A stretch of DNA of 64,000 nucleotides from NCBI GenBank assembly GCA_964594115.1, contig CAZQLD010000002.1, positions 1 to 64,000 on the forward strand, written 5' to 3'. Origin of the DNA: MFWN01 sp964594115 (GTDB taxonomy: Archaea; Nanobdellota; Nanobdellia; Pacearchaeales; GW2011-AR1). Shown piece by piece: positions 1 to 8,178 of the stretch. Position 1 is the first letter of the stretch; each line of letters starts with the position of its first letter. Below the pieces are notes generated by a model. It saw only the letters and a list, made by a program, of their open reading frames with translations, did no database searches and was not told the DNA's origin. The position numbers and the translations under genes were made by a program.

Positions 1-1016
1 TTCTTTTTTGCATATTTTTGATTTTGCAGCCATATTTTTAGTATTCTTTTAGGTCTTTGATAGATTGTGAACTCTGATAGTGATTTTAGTTTTTTGCTTG
101 CAAAAGAGATTCCAGCAGATAAAAGAAAGTTCTCATAAACCAAGAAACGCCAGTGCTGTTGCCTGTAAATTCTCCCTCTGAAAACATCTGCTTTGCTCAA
201 AGCATCATAGGCTTTGGCAAGTTCTCCTCCTTTGTATTCATAAGGGATGTTTTCTTCTATCCAGAGAAAAATATCATCTATTGGCATGTCAACAGTATCA
301 TAAACTCCTAAAAGGTTTGGATCTGATTTGTTTTTGAAGACCTTTCTTAAAACATGGAAAATATCTTCTTCTCTTTCTCTTTCATGTATGTCTTTTGCCT
401 CTATTTTTATATCTAAACTTGTTTGTAAGTCGTTTAGTGCTGCTCTGACATCTCCTCTTGATTTTGCTGCTATTGTTTTTAAAATATCAACAGGCACTTC
501 CTTGTTTTCTTTTGTTGTTATTTTTGATAAAATTGATAAGATTGAATTATAAGTAATTTCTTTAAGTTTAATTATCTCTGCTTTTCTTCTTAGCAGGTTG
601 AATTTTTGCTGCCAGATGTTGTTGGCAGTTATAATGATTGGAAAAGAGGTTTTTTCTATTAAGGCTATGAGCTCAGGCAGGCCCCCTCTATCCACACTTA
701 TACTATCTATTTCATCCACTAAAATGATTTTGCTTTTTCTAAATAAGGATTGCTGCTGTGTAGCTGGTTTCATTACTTCCTCTAATTTTTTTCTGTCTCT
801 TAAATCAGAAGCATTTAGTTCAAGAATTTCTAAGTTTTCTTCTTGTGCAAGAGCAAATGCAAGACTTGTTTTTCCTGTTCCTGAAGGACCATGCAAAAGA
901 ATAGCTTTTTTATAAGGAAAATTCTTGAGAAAAACCTTTAAAGAATCTATTGCTAAATCTTGGCCTTTAATATCTGCAAAGCATTCACACCTATATTTTT
1001 CGCATAATGGAATCAT
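1..1016 (-). CDS. rfcL: Replication factor C large subunit (partial, C-terminus cut by window edge)
   Basis: Large subunit of the clamp loader that opens PCNA at primer ends using ATP. The 338 visible residues start at an ATG at 1016. They show Walker A GPSGTGKT (about 43-50), Walker B DEID (about 101-104) and the clamp-loader motif LNASD, followed by the AAA+ lid and the start of the collar. The frame is open to the window edge, so the PCNA-binding C-terminus is not seen. It is divergent from the gene at 1077, with a TATA-like element centred about 26 nt before the start, which suggests a leaderless mRNA. Its partner rfcS lies 3 kb away. Confidence 0.95.
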   Translation of the reverse strand, partial: MIPLCEKYRCECFADIKGQDLAIDSLKVFLKNFPYKKAILLHGPSGTGKTSLAFALAQEENLEILELNASDLRDRKKLEEVMKPATQQQSLFRKSKIILVDEIDSISVDRGGLPELIALIEKTSFPIIITANNIWQQKFNLLRRKAEIIKLKEITYNSILSILSKITTKENKEVPVDILKTIAAKSRGDVRAALNDLQTSLDIKIEAKDIHEREREEDIFHVLRKVFKNKSDPNLLGVYDTVDMPIDDIFLWIEENIPYEYKGGELAKAYDALSKADVFRGRIYRQQHWRFLVYENFLLSAGISFASKKLKSLSEFTIYQRPKRILKIWLQNQKYAKK

Positions 1017-1037
1017 TTTATTATATTTTATTATTAG

Positions 1038-1055
1038 TTTATAAAAATTTATATA
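1038..1055. promoter_or_regulatory. Shared divergent TATA region
   Basis: An A/T block (TTTATAAAAATTTATATA) sits between rfcL (minus, ATG at 1016) and the small gene at 1077 (plus). Read on either strand it places a TATA-like core about 26 nt before the ATG, the archaeal TATA-to-start distance, so both transcripts are probably leaderless. This is inferred from spacing only. Confidence 0.6.
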
Positions 1056-1076
1056 CTCTGGATTGCTGAAAGTATC

Positions 1077-1328
1077 ATGGCTAAGAATTTGAGTAGTAAG
1101 CTGGGTGTGGGTGGAAAAGGCAGGGCTTCTAGAACAGATTTACCTATAAGAGGAGAGGTTAGTAGGTATTATGGTATGCGTCTTGTTTTTGCACCTAATG
1201 GGGAATTAGTTGGGTTCGGAGAAAAAGTTGGAGGGATTATTAGGGGGGCCCGTAAAAGATATGGTAATTTTTGTAGTATTGCTTATGTTCCATATCCTGA
1301 TGAAAAATATTGTTCTCTCGTAGCATAA
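1077..1328 (+). CDS. Small basic hypothetical protein
   Basis: An 83-residue protein that I do not recognise. It is rich in Gly, Arg and Lys in the first half (repeated GKGR/RGE-type stretches) and has no membrane segment, Cys pair or signal peptide. The ATG at 1077 lies about 26 nt after a TATA-like core, which supports translation of a leaderless message. It stands alone between rfcL (divergent) and polX (60 nt downstream). A cytosolic, possibly nucleic-acid-binding role would be a guess from charge only. Confidence 0.55.
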   Translation: MAKNLSSKLGVGGKGRASRTDLPIRGEVSRYYGMRLVFAPNGELVGFGEKVGGIIRGARKRYGNFCSIAYVPYPDEKYCSLVA

Positions 1329-1387
1329 TCAATGAAAAACTATAAAAGCTAATTCTTTTTTATATTAATATTATAAAAGAAGGTAAA

Positions 1388-3100
1388 ATGAATCAGGAGT
1401 TAGCTGCTATTTTCTATGAGATAGCTGATATTTTAGAAATGAAAAAGGTTCAGTGGAAACCAGCTGCTTATAGAAAAGCTGCAAGAGCTATTGAGTCTTT
1501 AGGGGAAGATGTTAAGGAAATTTATGAGAAAGAAGGGCAAGAGGGTTTAGAAGAAATACCTGGTGTAGGAGAGGCAATATCAGAGAAAATAATTGAGTAT
1601 ATTAAGACAGGCAAGGTTAAACATCTGGGAAAGTTAAGAAAAACAATTCCTAAGGGTGTTGTTGATATGATGAAAGTTCAGGGAATAGGAGCTAAGAAAG
1701 CTGTAAAGTTATACGAGGAACTTGGAATAAAGTCAGTAAAAGAATTAGAAAAAGCAGCTAAAAAGCATAAGATAATGGAGCTTGAAACATTTAAAGAAAA
1801 AAGTGAAGAAAATATTATAGAAGGAATTAAGTTTATGAAGTCAAATAAAGGAAGAATTTTATTAGGGCATGCACTGCCTGTTGCTAGAGACATTGTTGCT
1901 AGGCTTAAGAGTTTGAAAGACGTGAAAGAGGCAATTGCTGGTGGGAGTATTAGAAGAATGGAAGAGACGATTGGTGATATAGATATTCTTGCTGTGGCAT
2001 CTTCTTCTAAATCTGTTGTGGATTTTTTTACAAGAATGTCGGACGTAAAGAAGATTTTGGCAAGGGGAAATACAAAAGCTGTTATTATTACAAAAGATAA
2101 TGTCCAGGTTGATTTAAGAATTATAAAGCCAGAATCTTTTGGGAGTGCTTTACAGTATTTTACTGGTAATAAAACACATAATATCCATTTAAGGAAGATT
2201 GCTATAAAAAAAGGTTTGAAGTTGAGTGAGTATGGTTTATTTAAAGGAAAGAAGCAGGTTGCTGGCAAGACTGAAAAAGAGGTTTATAATAAGTTAGGAA
2301 TGCCTTATATTGAACCTGAATTGAGAAATGAGAAAGATGAAATAGAAGCTGCTTTAAAGAAAAATCTGCCAAAAATTATTAGTTATGGTAACATAAAAGG
2401 AGATTTGCATATGCATACTAAACTTTCTGATGGAAAAAATACAATAGAAGAGATGGCAAAAGCTGCTAAATCTTTTGGTTTAAAATATATTGCAATAACA
2501 GACCATGGCCATTATGGAAAAATGCTACAAAGAGCAAATGAAAAACAACTTGAAAAACAAATAAAAGAGATTGATAAGATAAATAAAAAAATTAATGGAA
2601 TTGAGATTTTAAAAGGGGTAGAGGTAGATGTAAGAGGGGATGGAAGTTTGGCTTTAAATGATGGTGTGTTAAGAAAGTTAGATGTTGTTATAGCAGCAGT
2701 TCATTCTGGATTTAAGTTTCCTGAAAAAAAGCAAACAGATAGAATTCTGAAAGCACTAGACAATCCTTTTGTAAATATTCTTGCGCATCCAACTGGAAGA
2801 CTTATTCAAAAGAGAAAGCCGTTTAACTTAGATTTAGAGAAGATTTACAATAAAGCTAAACAAAATAATATTGCTCTAGAAATAAATGCTTCTATTGACA
2901 GGCTGGATTTAAATGATAATCATGTAAGAGAGGTGGTAAGCAAGGGCTGTAAATTAGTTATTGGAACAGATGCTCATGCAACAGAACAGTTTCAACAAAT
3001 GGAATTAGGGATAGCTGTAGCAAGGAGAGGATGGGCTGAGAAAAAAGATATAATTAATACCTTAGATTTAAAAGGTGTGAGAGAGTTTTTGAAACGATGA
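1388..3100 (+). CDS. polX: Family X DNA polymerase with PHP domain (PolX)
   Basis: A 570-residue gap-filling repair polymerase. Order of parts: N-terminal 8-kDa-like region with two helix-hairpin-helix motifs (about 55-64, IPGVGEA, and 96-106, VQGIGAKKA); nucleotidyltransferase palm with GGS at 185-187, the metal-binding DID at 197-199 and a third Asp at 242; then a C-terminal PHP domain from about 338 with DLHMHT, TDHGH (371-375) and later His/Asp ligands, as in bacterial and archaeal PolX proteins with 3'-5' exonuclease activity. Length is normal for the family. An AAGAAGG Shine-Dalgarno-like stretch precedes the ATG. The stop overlaps the next gene by 4 nt (ATGA), so the pair is probably translationally coupled. 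Confidence 0.95.
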   Translation: MNQELAAIFYEIADILEMKKVQWKPAAYRKAARAIESLGEDVKEIYEKEGQEGLEEIPGVGEAISEKIIEYIKTGKVKHLGKLRKTIPKGVVDMMKVQGIGAKKAVKLYEELGIKSVKELEKAAKKHKIMELETFKEKSEENIIEGIKFMKSNKGRILLGHALPVARDIVARLKSLKDVKEAIAGGSIRRMEETIGDIDILAVASSSKSVVDFFTRMSDVKKILARGNTKAVIITKDNVQVDLRIIKPESFGSALQYFTGNKTHNIHLRKIAIKKGLKLSEYGLFKGKKQVAGKTEKEVYNKLGMPYIEPELRNEKDEIEAALKKNLPKIISYGNIKGDLHMHTKLSDGKNTIEEMAKAAKSFGLKYIAITDHGHYGKMLQRANEKQLEKQIKEIDKINKKINGIEILKGVEVDVRGDGSLALNDGVLRKLDVVIAAVHSGFKFPEKKQTDRILKALDNPFVNILAHPTGRLIQKRKPFNLDLEKIYNKAKQNNIALEINASIDRLDLNDNHVREVVSKGCKLVIGTDAHATEQFQQMELGIAVARRGWAEKKDIINTLDLKGVREFLKR

Positions 3101-3837
3101 GAGAAAAAATTGAGTTTAAGAATCCAAAAGAGAAGAAGTTAGTTGGAGTTTTGCATTTGCCTGAAAAAGAAAACAAGAAGGTGATTGTTATCTGCCATGG
3201 ATTTTGCGCAAATAAAGATAGGAAGAGGCTGATTGCAATAGCAGATATTTATGCTAAAAATGGAATTTCTGCTTTAAGGTTTGATTTTTCTGGAAGTGGG
3301 GAGAGTGAAAACGATGAAATTACTGTTGAGAACCAGGTTGATGATTTAAAATCAGCAATAGAATTTGTTAAGGAAAGGGGATATAAAGATATTGGGATAC
3401 AAGGAGAGAGTTTAGGGGGATTAGTTTCGCTTTTAGTTTATAATGAAGATGTTAAGGCTATAGTCTTATGGGCACCTGTTACAGCTGGAAAAGATAAGTT
3501 AGAAGAGGTAGTAGTTCAAGAAAAATTAAGTAAAGAAGAATTAGAAGAAAAAGGATATGTTATTAAAAAGAAAGATGGAAGAGATTTTAAAATTCCTAAA
3601 AAATATTTTGAAGAAAGATTAAAAATCAATCAAAAAAAGTTATTGTCCAGAGTAAAATGTTCTGTTTTAATTTTGCACGGAGATAAAGATGATGTTGTCC
3701 CTCTTGAAGAGTCTAAAGAAGCTCTACAATACTTAAGAGATGCTAAACTGGAAGTTATTAAAGGTGGGAGTCATAAGCTTGACATGATTCAGGATGTCTT
3801 TGATTTATCTTTAAATTGGTTTAAGAAATACCTTTAA
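3097..3837 (+). CDS. Alpha/beta hydrolase
   Basis: A 246-residue serine hydrolase of the small cytosolic alpha/beta type. The nucleophile elbow GESLGG (about 103-108, Ser105), an HGDKDD acid loop (about 194-199) and GGSHKLD with the catalytic His (about 226) form a complete triad; an HGF oxyanion segment lies near 34. No signal peptide is visible, so it probably acts in the cytoplasm on an unknown ester or thioester. It starts inside the polX stop codon. Its 3' end overlaps the convergent rfcS end by 4 nt. The substrate cannot be read from sequence. Confidence 0.88.
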   Translation: MREKIEFKNPKEKKLVGVLHLPEKENKKVIVICHGFCANKDRKRLIAIADIYAKNGISALRFDFSGSGESENDEITVENQVDDLKSAIEFVKERGYKDIGIQGESLGGLVSLLVYNEDVKAIVLWAPVTAGKDKLEEVVVQEKLSKEELEEKGYVIKKKDGRDFKIPKKYFEERLKINQKKLLSRVKCSVLILHGDKDDVVPLEESKEALQYLRDAKLEVIKGGSHKLDMIQDVFDLSLNWFKKYL

Positions 3838-4799
3838 ACCTTCCCTTGTCCAGCAAGGACAAAACTCGCCAACAGGCTTTCTAATTGTATAAATTCATCA
3901 CTGCCTTCAACTAAACGGAATTCTATGTCTCCTGTTTTTTCTACTAGCTTGACTTTTAATGAGTTTTCAACTGGAAGGTTCCAGATTTCTTTTTGTATTG
4001 CTTTAATTGCATCTTGGCCAGAAATAGATTCTTTTAGCATTATATCTAATAATTTTTCTCTTGCTTTGATAAAATCTCCGCTAAGAGCATATTCTAAAGC
4101 TATTTTAACATCTGCTGGTTTAGCTGAGGAGATAATTGTATTCACAAGTTCTTCAGTTATGCTTGGAGAGATTGAAGAAGTTGCTTGTAAGAGATTAATA
4201 ACTCTCCTGCAGTCTCCTTCACTTGCTTCGTGTAAAGCAATCATTGCAGGCTCACTTATAGATAAAGATTCTTTTTCTGCAATTTCTTTTATTTTTCTGA
4301 AAATATCTTTTCTTTCTAGAAGTTTAAAACGAAAAATAGCGCATCTGCTTTGTATAGGGTCTATAATCTTGCTGCTATAATTGCAGGATAAGACAAATCT
4401 ACAAGTAGAGGTGAAGTTTTCCATTGTTCTTCTTAGAGCTTGTTGAGCCTCTCTTGTTAAAGCATCTGCTTCATCTAAAAAAATGACTTTAAAAGGCACT
4501 TCTCCAAGTGATTTTGTTCTTGCAAAATTCTTAACTTCTTGTCTCACCACATCTATTCCTCTAGTGTCAGAAGCATTTAGTTCAAGATAATTTTCCCTCC
4601 AATTTTTGCCAAATAATTCTTTAACTATAACCAATGCAAGACTGCTCTTGCCAGTTCCTGCTGGCCCTGCAAACAGTAAATGAGGGATATTTAAACTTTT
4701 TGTCAGATTTTGAACCCTTTTGATGATTTCATCTTGTCCAAGAACTCCTTCAAAGTTTTTAGGACGATATTTTTCAGTCCATATAGTATTGTTCGCCAT
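3834..4799 (-). CDS. rfcS: Replication factor C small subunit
   Basis: A 321-residue clamp-loader small subunit. It shows Walker A GPAGTGKS (45-52), LNASDTRG, Walker B DEAD (109-112), sensor 1 (LSCNY) and the arginine-finger SRC motif (151-153), in the standard order, with a collar domain at the C-terminus. Length is typical and no intein is present. Together with RfcL at the window start it would form the archaeal RFC pentamer that loads PCNA. It is convergent with the hydrolase gene and overlaps its end by 4 nt. Confidence 0.97.
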   Translation of the reverse strand: MANNTIWTEKYRPKNFEGVLGQDEIIKRVQNLTKSLNIPHLLFAGPAGTGKSSLALVIVKELFGKNWRENYLELNASDTRGIDVVRQEVKNFARTKSLGEVPFKVIFLDEADALTREAQQALRRTMENFTSTCRFVLSCNYSSKIIDPIQSRCAIFRFKLLERKDIFRKIKEIAEKESLSISEPAMIALHEASEGDCRRVINLLQATSSISPSITEELVNTIISSAKPADVKIALEYALSGDFIKAREKLLDIMLKESISGQDAIKAIQKEIWNLPVENSLKVKLVEKTGDIEFRLVEGSDEFIQLESLLASFVLAGQGKV

Positions 4800-4881
4800 T
4801 TTTCTTTTTTATTTAAAAATCAAATAAATTTGTCTTATAAATATTGCTATTGTCTGAAATATACTTTCAGTTAGAATTAGT

Positions 4882-4998
4882 TTATTTGCTTCTTTTTCTA
4901 TGAAGCTTTCTTTTCTTCTTTTCTTTTCTTAATCTTTTTCTCTGCCATTTCCATCTCATCTGGCGTTTTTTCTTCCATCTCCTGCTTGAGCGTTTCAT
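4882..4998 (-). CDS. rpl41e: Ribosomal protein eL41 (very small, easily missed)
   Basis: A 38-residue, extremely basic ORF. Its last 25 residues, from the internal Met at codon 14 (minus strand, ATG at 4959), match eL41 in length and pattern: MRWKWQRKRLRKEK near the start and HRKRSK at the end, against MRAKW...RSK in eukaryotic eL41. A TATA-like TTTAAA centred near 5025 lies about 26 nt before the upstream ATG at 4998, which supports the 38-residue form on a leaderless mRNA; the 25-residue form is the alternative. eL41 is a single helix at the ribosomal subunit interface. The identification rests on composition, length and end motifs. Confidence 0.75.
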   Translation of the reverse strand: MKRSSRRWKKKRQMRWKWQRKRLRKEKKKRKLHRKRSK

Positions 4999-5036
4999 AG
5001 AAAACAGAAAAAGAATGTGTTTTTAAATGTTTAGAT

Positions 5037-5321
5037 TCAATTCTTTTTATTTTTTGGACTATAATAAAGATTGGATAAGAATATTATCCCTGCCCCTGCT
5101 AGACCTAATGATCCTATTCCATAGAATTCTAAGGAATAGCTTATTATTCCTATTAGCGTTAGGATTACTGGAAATTCCCAATAATCTTTTTCCTGGATAG
5201 GGCTATAATTTTTATTATTTTTAGGATGCTCTAAAAACAGACTATTTTTCAGTAAGCTTTTATTTGAAAAAAAATCTTCTTTTAATTTGGTTTGATTTAT
5301 TTTCGTTTCTAGTGCCTCCAT
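5037..5321 (-). CDS. Small membrane protein, two predicted TM segments
   Basis: A 94-residue protein: a polar N-terminal half (about 1-45), then two hydrophobic stretches (about 48-63 and 68-86) separated by a short Gly-rich turn, and a basic C-terminus. The ATG lies 1 nt past the stop of the upstream lipoprotein-like gene (5323-6129), so the two form an operon and may act together at the membrane. I do not recognise a family. Confidence 0.6.
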   Translation of the reverse strand: MEALETKINQTKLKEDFFSNKSLLKNSLFLEHPKNNKNYSPIQEKDYWEFPVILTLIGIISYSLEFYGIGSLGLAGAGIIFLSNLYYSPKNKKN

Positions 5322-5322
5322 C

Positions 5323-6129
5323 TTAAAAACGGTGGATTATTCCTCCGCTTATAAAAAAAGAAGGTTTTGAGTCTATTTTTGTTTCTTCACCCTTGGTTTT
5401 ATAATCATTAAAGTTAACTCCTAATTTAATTATACTATGCCATTTCTCTGATTTTTTATCTTCTGTTTCAAATCCAATATAAATGCTTTTTTCGTCTATT
5501 TTGGCTAGGCTACTATCTTTATATCTCTCTAACCTATTATACCTATCCCATCCTCTTTCTATTTCTAAATCATATCTTCTGTATCCCCCACCTATAATAA
5601 AATTAAAATCTTCTTTTGTTTGGATATGTAACTCTGCTTTAATTCCTGGGATGAACAGAGGACCATACTTTGGAGTTAGATATGTTAATGCAGCTCCATA
5701 TCCTCTTTTATCTGTTCCAGGGGCGTTTGTATAGTTTCTTTTGTACACTTTTCCAAAGCGGATAAAGTTACTAAGATTCAAACTTAAGTCTCCATAAATA
5801 TCCAAATAAGAATCATCATTTATTTTTGTTTCTAAACCTGCCTTTAAGAATCTTAGTTCAATGAGCGGAGGGATCCTCACTGTGCTGTTTTTTATAGGGG
5901 CATTGTTCTCTGGATTTGCATAAGCGTCATCCTTATGTATCGGAGTAAATCTCATTTCTTCTGGTATATTTTTGATTTTACCTGAAGAGATACTCCCTTG
6001 AAGATCTACACAAGATTCAATAAAAGGTTTAATTATAGGTTCTTGAACCTGGGTTGAACATCCTGCATTTAGTGCTATTGCAGTCCCGATCATCCCGTAC
6101 ATAATCTTTTTAACTAATTTTTTTATCAT
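5323..6129 (-). CDS. Putative lipoprotein with beta-barrel-like C-terminal region
   Basis: A 268-residue exported protein. The N-terminus has a basic start, a hydrophobic core and a lipobox-like LNAGC near residue 24, as in prolipoproteins. The rest is rich in alternating polar/aromatic strands (short stretches ending in Y, F or W with charged turns) and ends in IIHRF, so the last residue is Phe, which resembles bacterial outer-membrane barrel ends. An outer-membrane barrel is not expected in an archaeon, so the fold call is inference from pattern. The gene is led by a promoter element nearly identical to that before 10326 and is divergent from an AbrB-PhoU regulator. Confidence 0.6.
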   Translation of the reverse strand: MIKKLVKKIMYGMIGTAIALNAGCSTQVQEPIIKPFIESCVDLQGSISSGKIKNIPEEMRFTPIHKDDAYANPENNAPIKNSTVRIPPLIELRFLKAGLETKINDDSYLDIYGDLSLNLSNFIRFGKVYKRNYTNAPGTDKRGYGAALTYLTPKYGPLFIPGIKAELHIQTKEDFNFIIGGGYRRYDLEIERGWDRYNRLERYKDSSLAKIDEKSIYIGFETEDKKSEKWHSIIKLGVNFNDYKTKGEETKIDSKPSFFISGGIIHRF

Positions 6130-6157
6130 AAAGTATATAATTCAGAGAAGGATTTAT

Positions 6158-6190
6158 TTTTTTCCGATATACTTTTTATTCCAGATATTT
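6158..6190 (-). promoter_or_regulatory. Promoter element, copy A (pairs with 10355-10387)
   Basis: A 33-nt block matching 30 of 33 positions with 10355-10387. Both copies begin exactly 29 nt upstream of the start codon of a reverse-strand gene (6129 and 10326). Read on the minus strand the block ends in a GGAAAAAA BRE-like run that leads into a TATA-like core about 26-27 nt before the ATG. Both copies also sit between that gene and a divergent AbrB-PhoU gene. A shared regulator site plus core promoter is the simplest reading. Confidence 0.65.
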
Positions 6191-6272
6191 TAGAATTGGG
6201 AGGATATTTTGTGAATATTAAATATATTAAGAAAAAGAAGGGTATTTTTAGATAGAAGAATACACAACCTTC

Positions 6273-6322
6273 CTTTTCTAATATATATAACCATATTTTC
6301 CCTATTCTATATATTAGAAAAG
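6273..6322. promoter_or_regulatory. Perfect 15-bp inverted repeat before AbrB-PhoU gene
   Basis: Arms at 6273-6287 (CTTTTCTAATATATA) and 6308-6322 are perfect reverse complements separated by 20 nt. The right arm directly abuts the TATA-like CTTTAAATATAT at 6323-6334 of the gene at 6366. This looks like an operator, perhaps for autoregulation by the AbrB-type DNA-binding domain of that gene. Binding is inferred. Confidence 0.5.
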
Positions 6323-6365
6323 CTTTAAATATATCTTTTCTTTTTATTTTTAGATAATTGATAAG

Positions 6366-7364
6366 ATGAAAAGAAAAATAATAAAACAAGGGTATAATAC
6401 TTTAACAATGACCTTGCCTAGTGACTGGGTTAAGAAATTAAATATTCATGCAGGAGATGAATTAGATGTTTATGAAGATTCTGGTTCTTTGATTGTTAAT
6501 GGGCATCAACATAATGAACTAAGAAGCACAAAAATTGATATTAGTGAGTTAAGTGTTCCTATGTTATGGAGATTTTTCCAATCTGCTTATAGAGAAGGTT
6601 ATAGTGAAATTAAGTTAGTTTATAATCCAAGTAAGAAATCCTATGAAGGTGCTTATGATTATTATGCTTCTCAGTTTGATTATACAAAATTAGGAGAAAA
6701 GCCCCTTAAAAAACCAGCTTTTGATATGATTAGTGAGTTAATAAATAGATTTATTGGGATGGAAATTATAGACCATGGTGAAGGCTATTGCACTACAAAA
6801 GAAATGGGGGAATTAACAAGCAAGGAATTTGATAATTCTTTGAGGAGAATATTTTTATTAATATTGGAATTATTTGACAAAATAATTGCTCTTATAAAGA
6901 ATAATACAATAGGTGATATAAATATTTGCAAGACAATTCATGCAATGGATGTTAATGTAGATAGATTTATAGACTATTGCTGTAGGATTAATAACAAAAT
7001 AAAGGATTCTAGTTTTCAAGAAAATAAGCCAGCTATGTTTTCTACTCTGTTCTTATTGGAATTATTGAGTGATGAGTTTAAATATATAGGGAGGCATTTA
7101 GCAAGATCAAAAAAGAATGTGGATGAGATTTATTCTTTTGCAGAGACTATCAAAGAGCATTTTGAAATGTATTATCACTTATTTTATAAATTTGACATAG
7201 AAATGGCAATTAAATTCGGAAAAAATGATTTTAAAATTTATAATAACCATTTTAAATGGAAAGAATCTAAAAATAAAGATGTTCAGAGCATAAGAGGGCA
7301 CTTGATGCAGATAAGTAAATTTATATTTTGTTTAATGGAATTAAGAATCGAGATGGAGTATTGA
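6366..7364 (+). CDS. AbrB/SpoVT-domain PhoU-like regulator (paralogue 1)
   Basis: A 332-residue protein. Residues about 1-45 form an AbrB/SpoVT swapped-hairpin DNA-binding domain (MKRKIIKQGYNTLTMTLPSD, then a DELDVYEDSG turn). Most of the remainder is helical and PhoU-like, with the conserved EMGELTSKEFDNSLRRIF block. Archaeal proteins of this architecture are annotated as phosphate-uptake regulators, but no pst transporter is in this window. It is clearly paralogous to the gene at 10502, sharing the N-terminus, the EMGELTSK block and the ending LRIEMEY/LRIEMEF. It is divergent from the lipoprotein-like operon. Confidence 0.85.
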   Translation: MKRKIIKQGYNTLTMTLPSDWVKKLNIHAGDELDVYEDSGSLIVNGHQHNELRSTKIDISELSVPMLWRFFQSAYREGYSEIKLVYNPSKKSYEGAYDYYASQFDYTKLGEKPLKKPAFDMISELINRFIGMEIIDHGEGYCTTKEMGELTSKEFDNSLRRIFLLILELFDKIIALIKNNTIGDINICKTIHAMDVNVDRFIDYCCRINNKIKDSSFQENKPAMFSTLFLLELLSDEFKYIGRHLARSKKNVDEIYSFAETIKEHFEMYYHLFYKFDIEMAIKFGKNDFKIYNNHFKWKESKNKDVQSIRGHLMQISKFIFCLMELRIEMEY

Positions 7365-7394
7365 TTTCTGAATAAAATTCTAAAAAGCGTATTT

Positions 7395-8132
7395 TTAAGG
7401 AATTTTTTTATATTTGAAATATTCTCTAACTTTTTCTAGCTCTTCTATTGAGCCAATATCTGCCCAAAAATTCTCAAATAGTTTTCCATAAACATCACTC
7501 TGTTTATGTAAGAATGTAATGATTTCTCCAAAATTATCTGTATTTTGAAACTCATGGTTTTTTATTTTTTTTACGTCTTCTTTTTTTAAGAAATAGCAAG
7601 CAGTAGAAAAAATATTGCTTTTAGGTTCTTTTGGTTTTTCTTCGTAAAAAATAATCTTCCCTTCATGATTTAAAAGTATATGGTTGCATCTTTTAATTAC
7701 TTCTTTATCTTCAGTTGTTTTTAATGCTACAGTACTCGAATTTTTATGTTTGGACAAATTAACAAGTGATTGTAAGTTGAATTCAGATATATTATCTGAT
7801 GCTATAAGAAAAATATCTTCTTGCTCAATAAAACTTAGAGAAAATTTAAAATCATCAATAGCCCCCTTTTTCCCGTAATCTTCATTCACACCATTATTTA
7901 GTATTTTTATTTTTGATTTTTCTTTATATTTATCCAGCCATTCAAGAAAATCCGCATAGAATTTGTTATTGCTTAGAATGTAAATCTTGTCCGTATCTTC
8001 AATTTCTTCTAGTTGTTTGATTACATATTCAATTAATGGCTTATTGTTTATATCAACTAATGCTTTCGGGGTGTTTTTTGTTAAGGGGTAAAGGCGGGTT
8101 CCAAAACCTGCAGCCAAGATTAAAGCTTTCAT
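7395..8132 (-). CDS. Sugar-phosphate nucleotidyltransferase
   Basis: A 245-residue protein of the NTP_transferase (GT-A-like) family. The signature LAAGFGTRLYPLT lies at about 6-18, followed by PKALVDINNKPLIEY, an SDN metal motif near 119 and EEKP near 165. Such enzymes make NDP-sugars from sugar-1-phosphates and NTPs. It lacks the left-handed beta-helix acyltransferase tail of GlmU-like members, so it is a minimal form. The gene on its 5' side encodes a GalT/HIT-like protein, which fits a sugar-nucleotide role. The sugar is not determinable. Confidence 0.85.
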   Translation of the reverse strand: MKALILAAGFGTRLYPLTKNTPKALVDINNKPLIEYVIKQLEEIEDTDKIYILSNNKFYADFLEWLDKYKEKSKIKILNNGVNEDYGKKGAIDDFKFSLSFIEQEDIFLIASDNISEFNLQSLVNLSKHKNSSTVALKTTEDKEVIKRCNHILLNHEGKIIFYEEKPKEPKSNIFSTACYFLKKEDVKKIKNHEFQNTDNFGEIITFLHKQSDVYGKLFENFWADIGSIEELEKVREYFKYKKIP

Positions 8133-8178
8133 TTTAGATGATTTTTTCTTTTATTCCATTAATAGTGCGGAACAGTAG

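Noticed and set aside
1678..2268. 196-residue minus-strand ORF inside polX
   Set aside because: It is antisense to a complete PolX with all catalytic motifs.
6126..6389. 87-residue minus-strand ORF between the lipoprotein gene and AbrB-PhoU gene
   Set aside because: It overlaps the start of the AbrB-PhoU gene and covers the promoter block and inverted repeat; composition is low-complexity hydrophobic.
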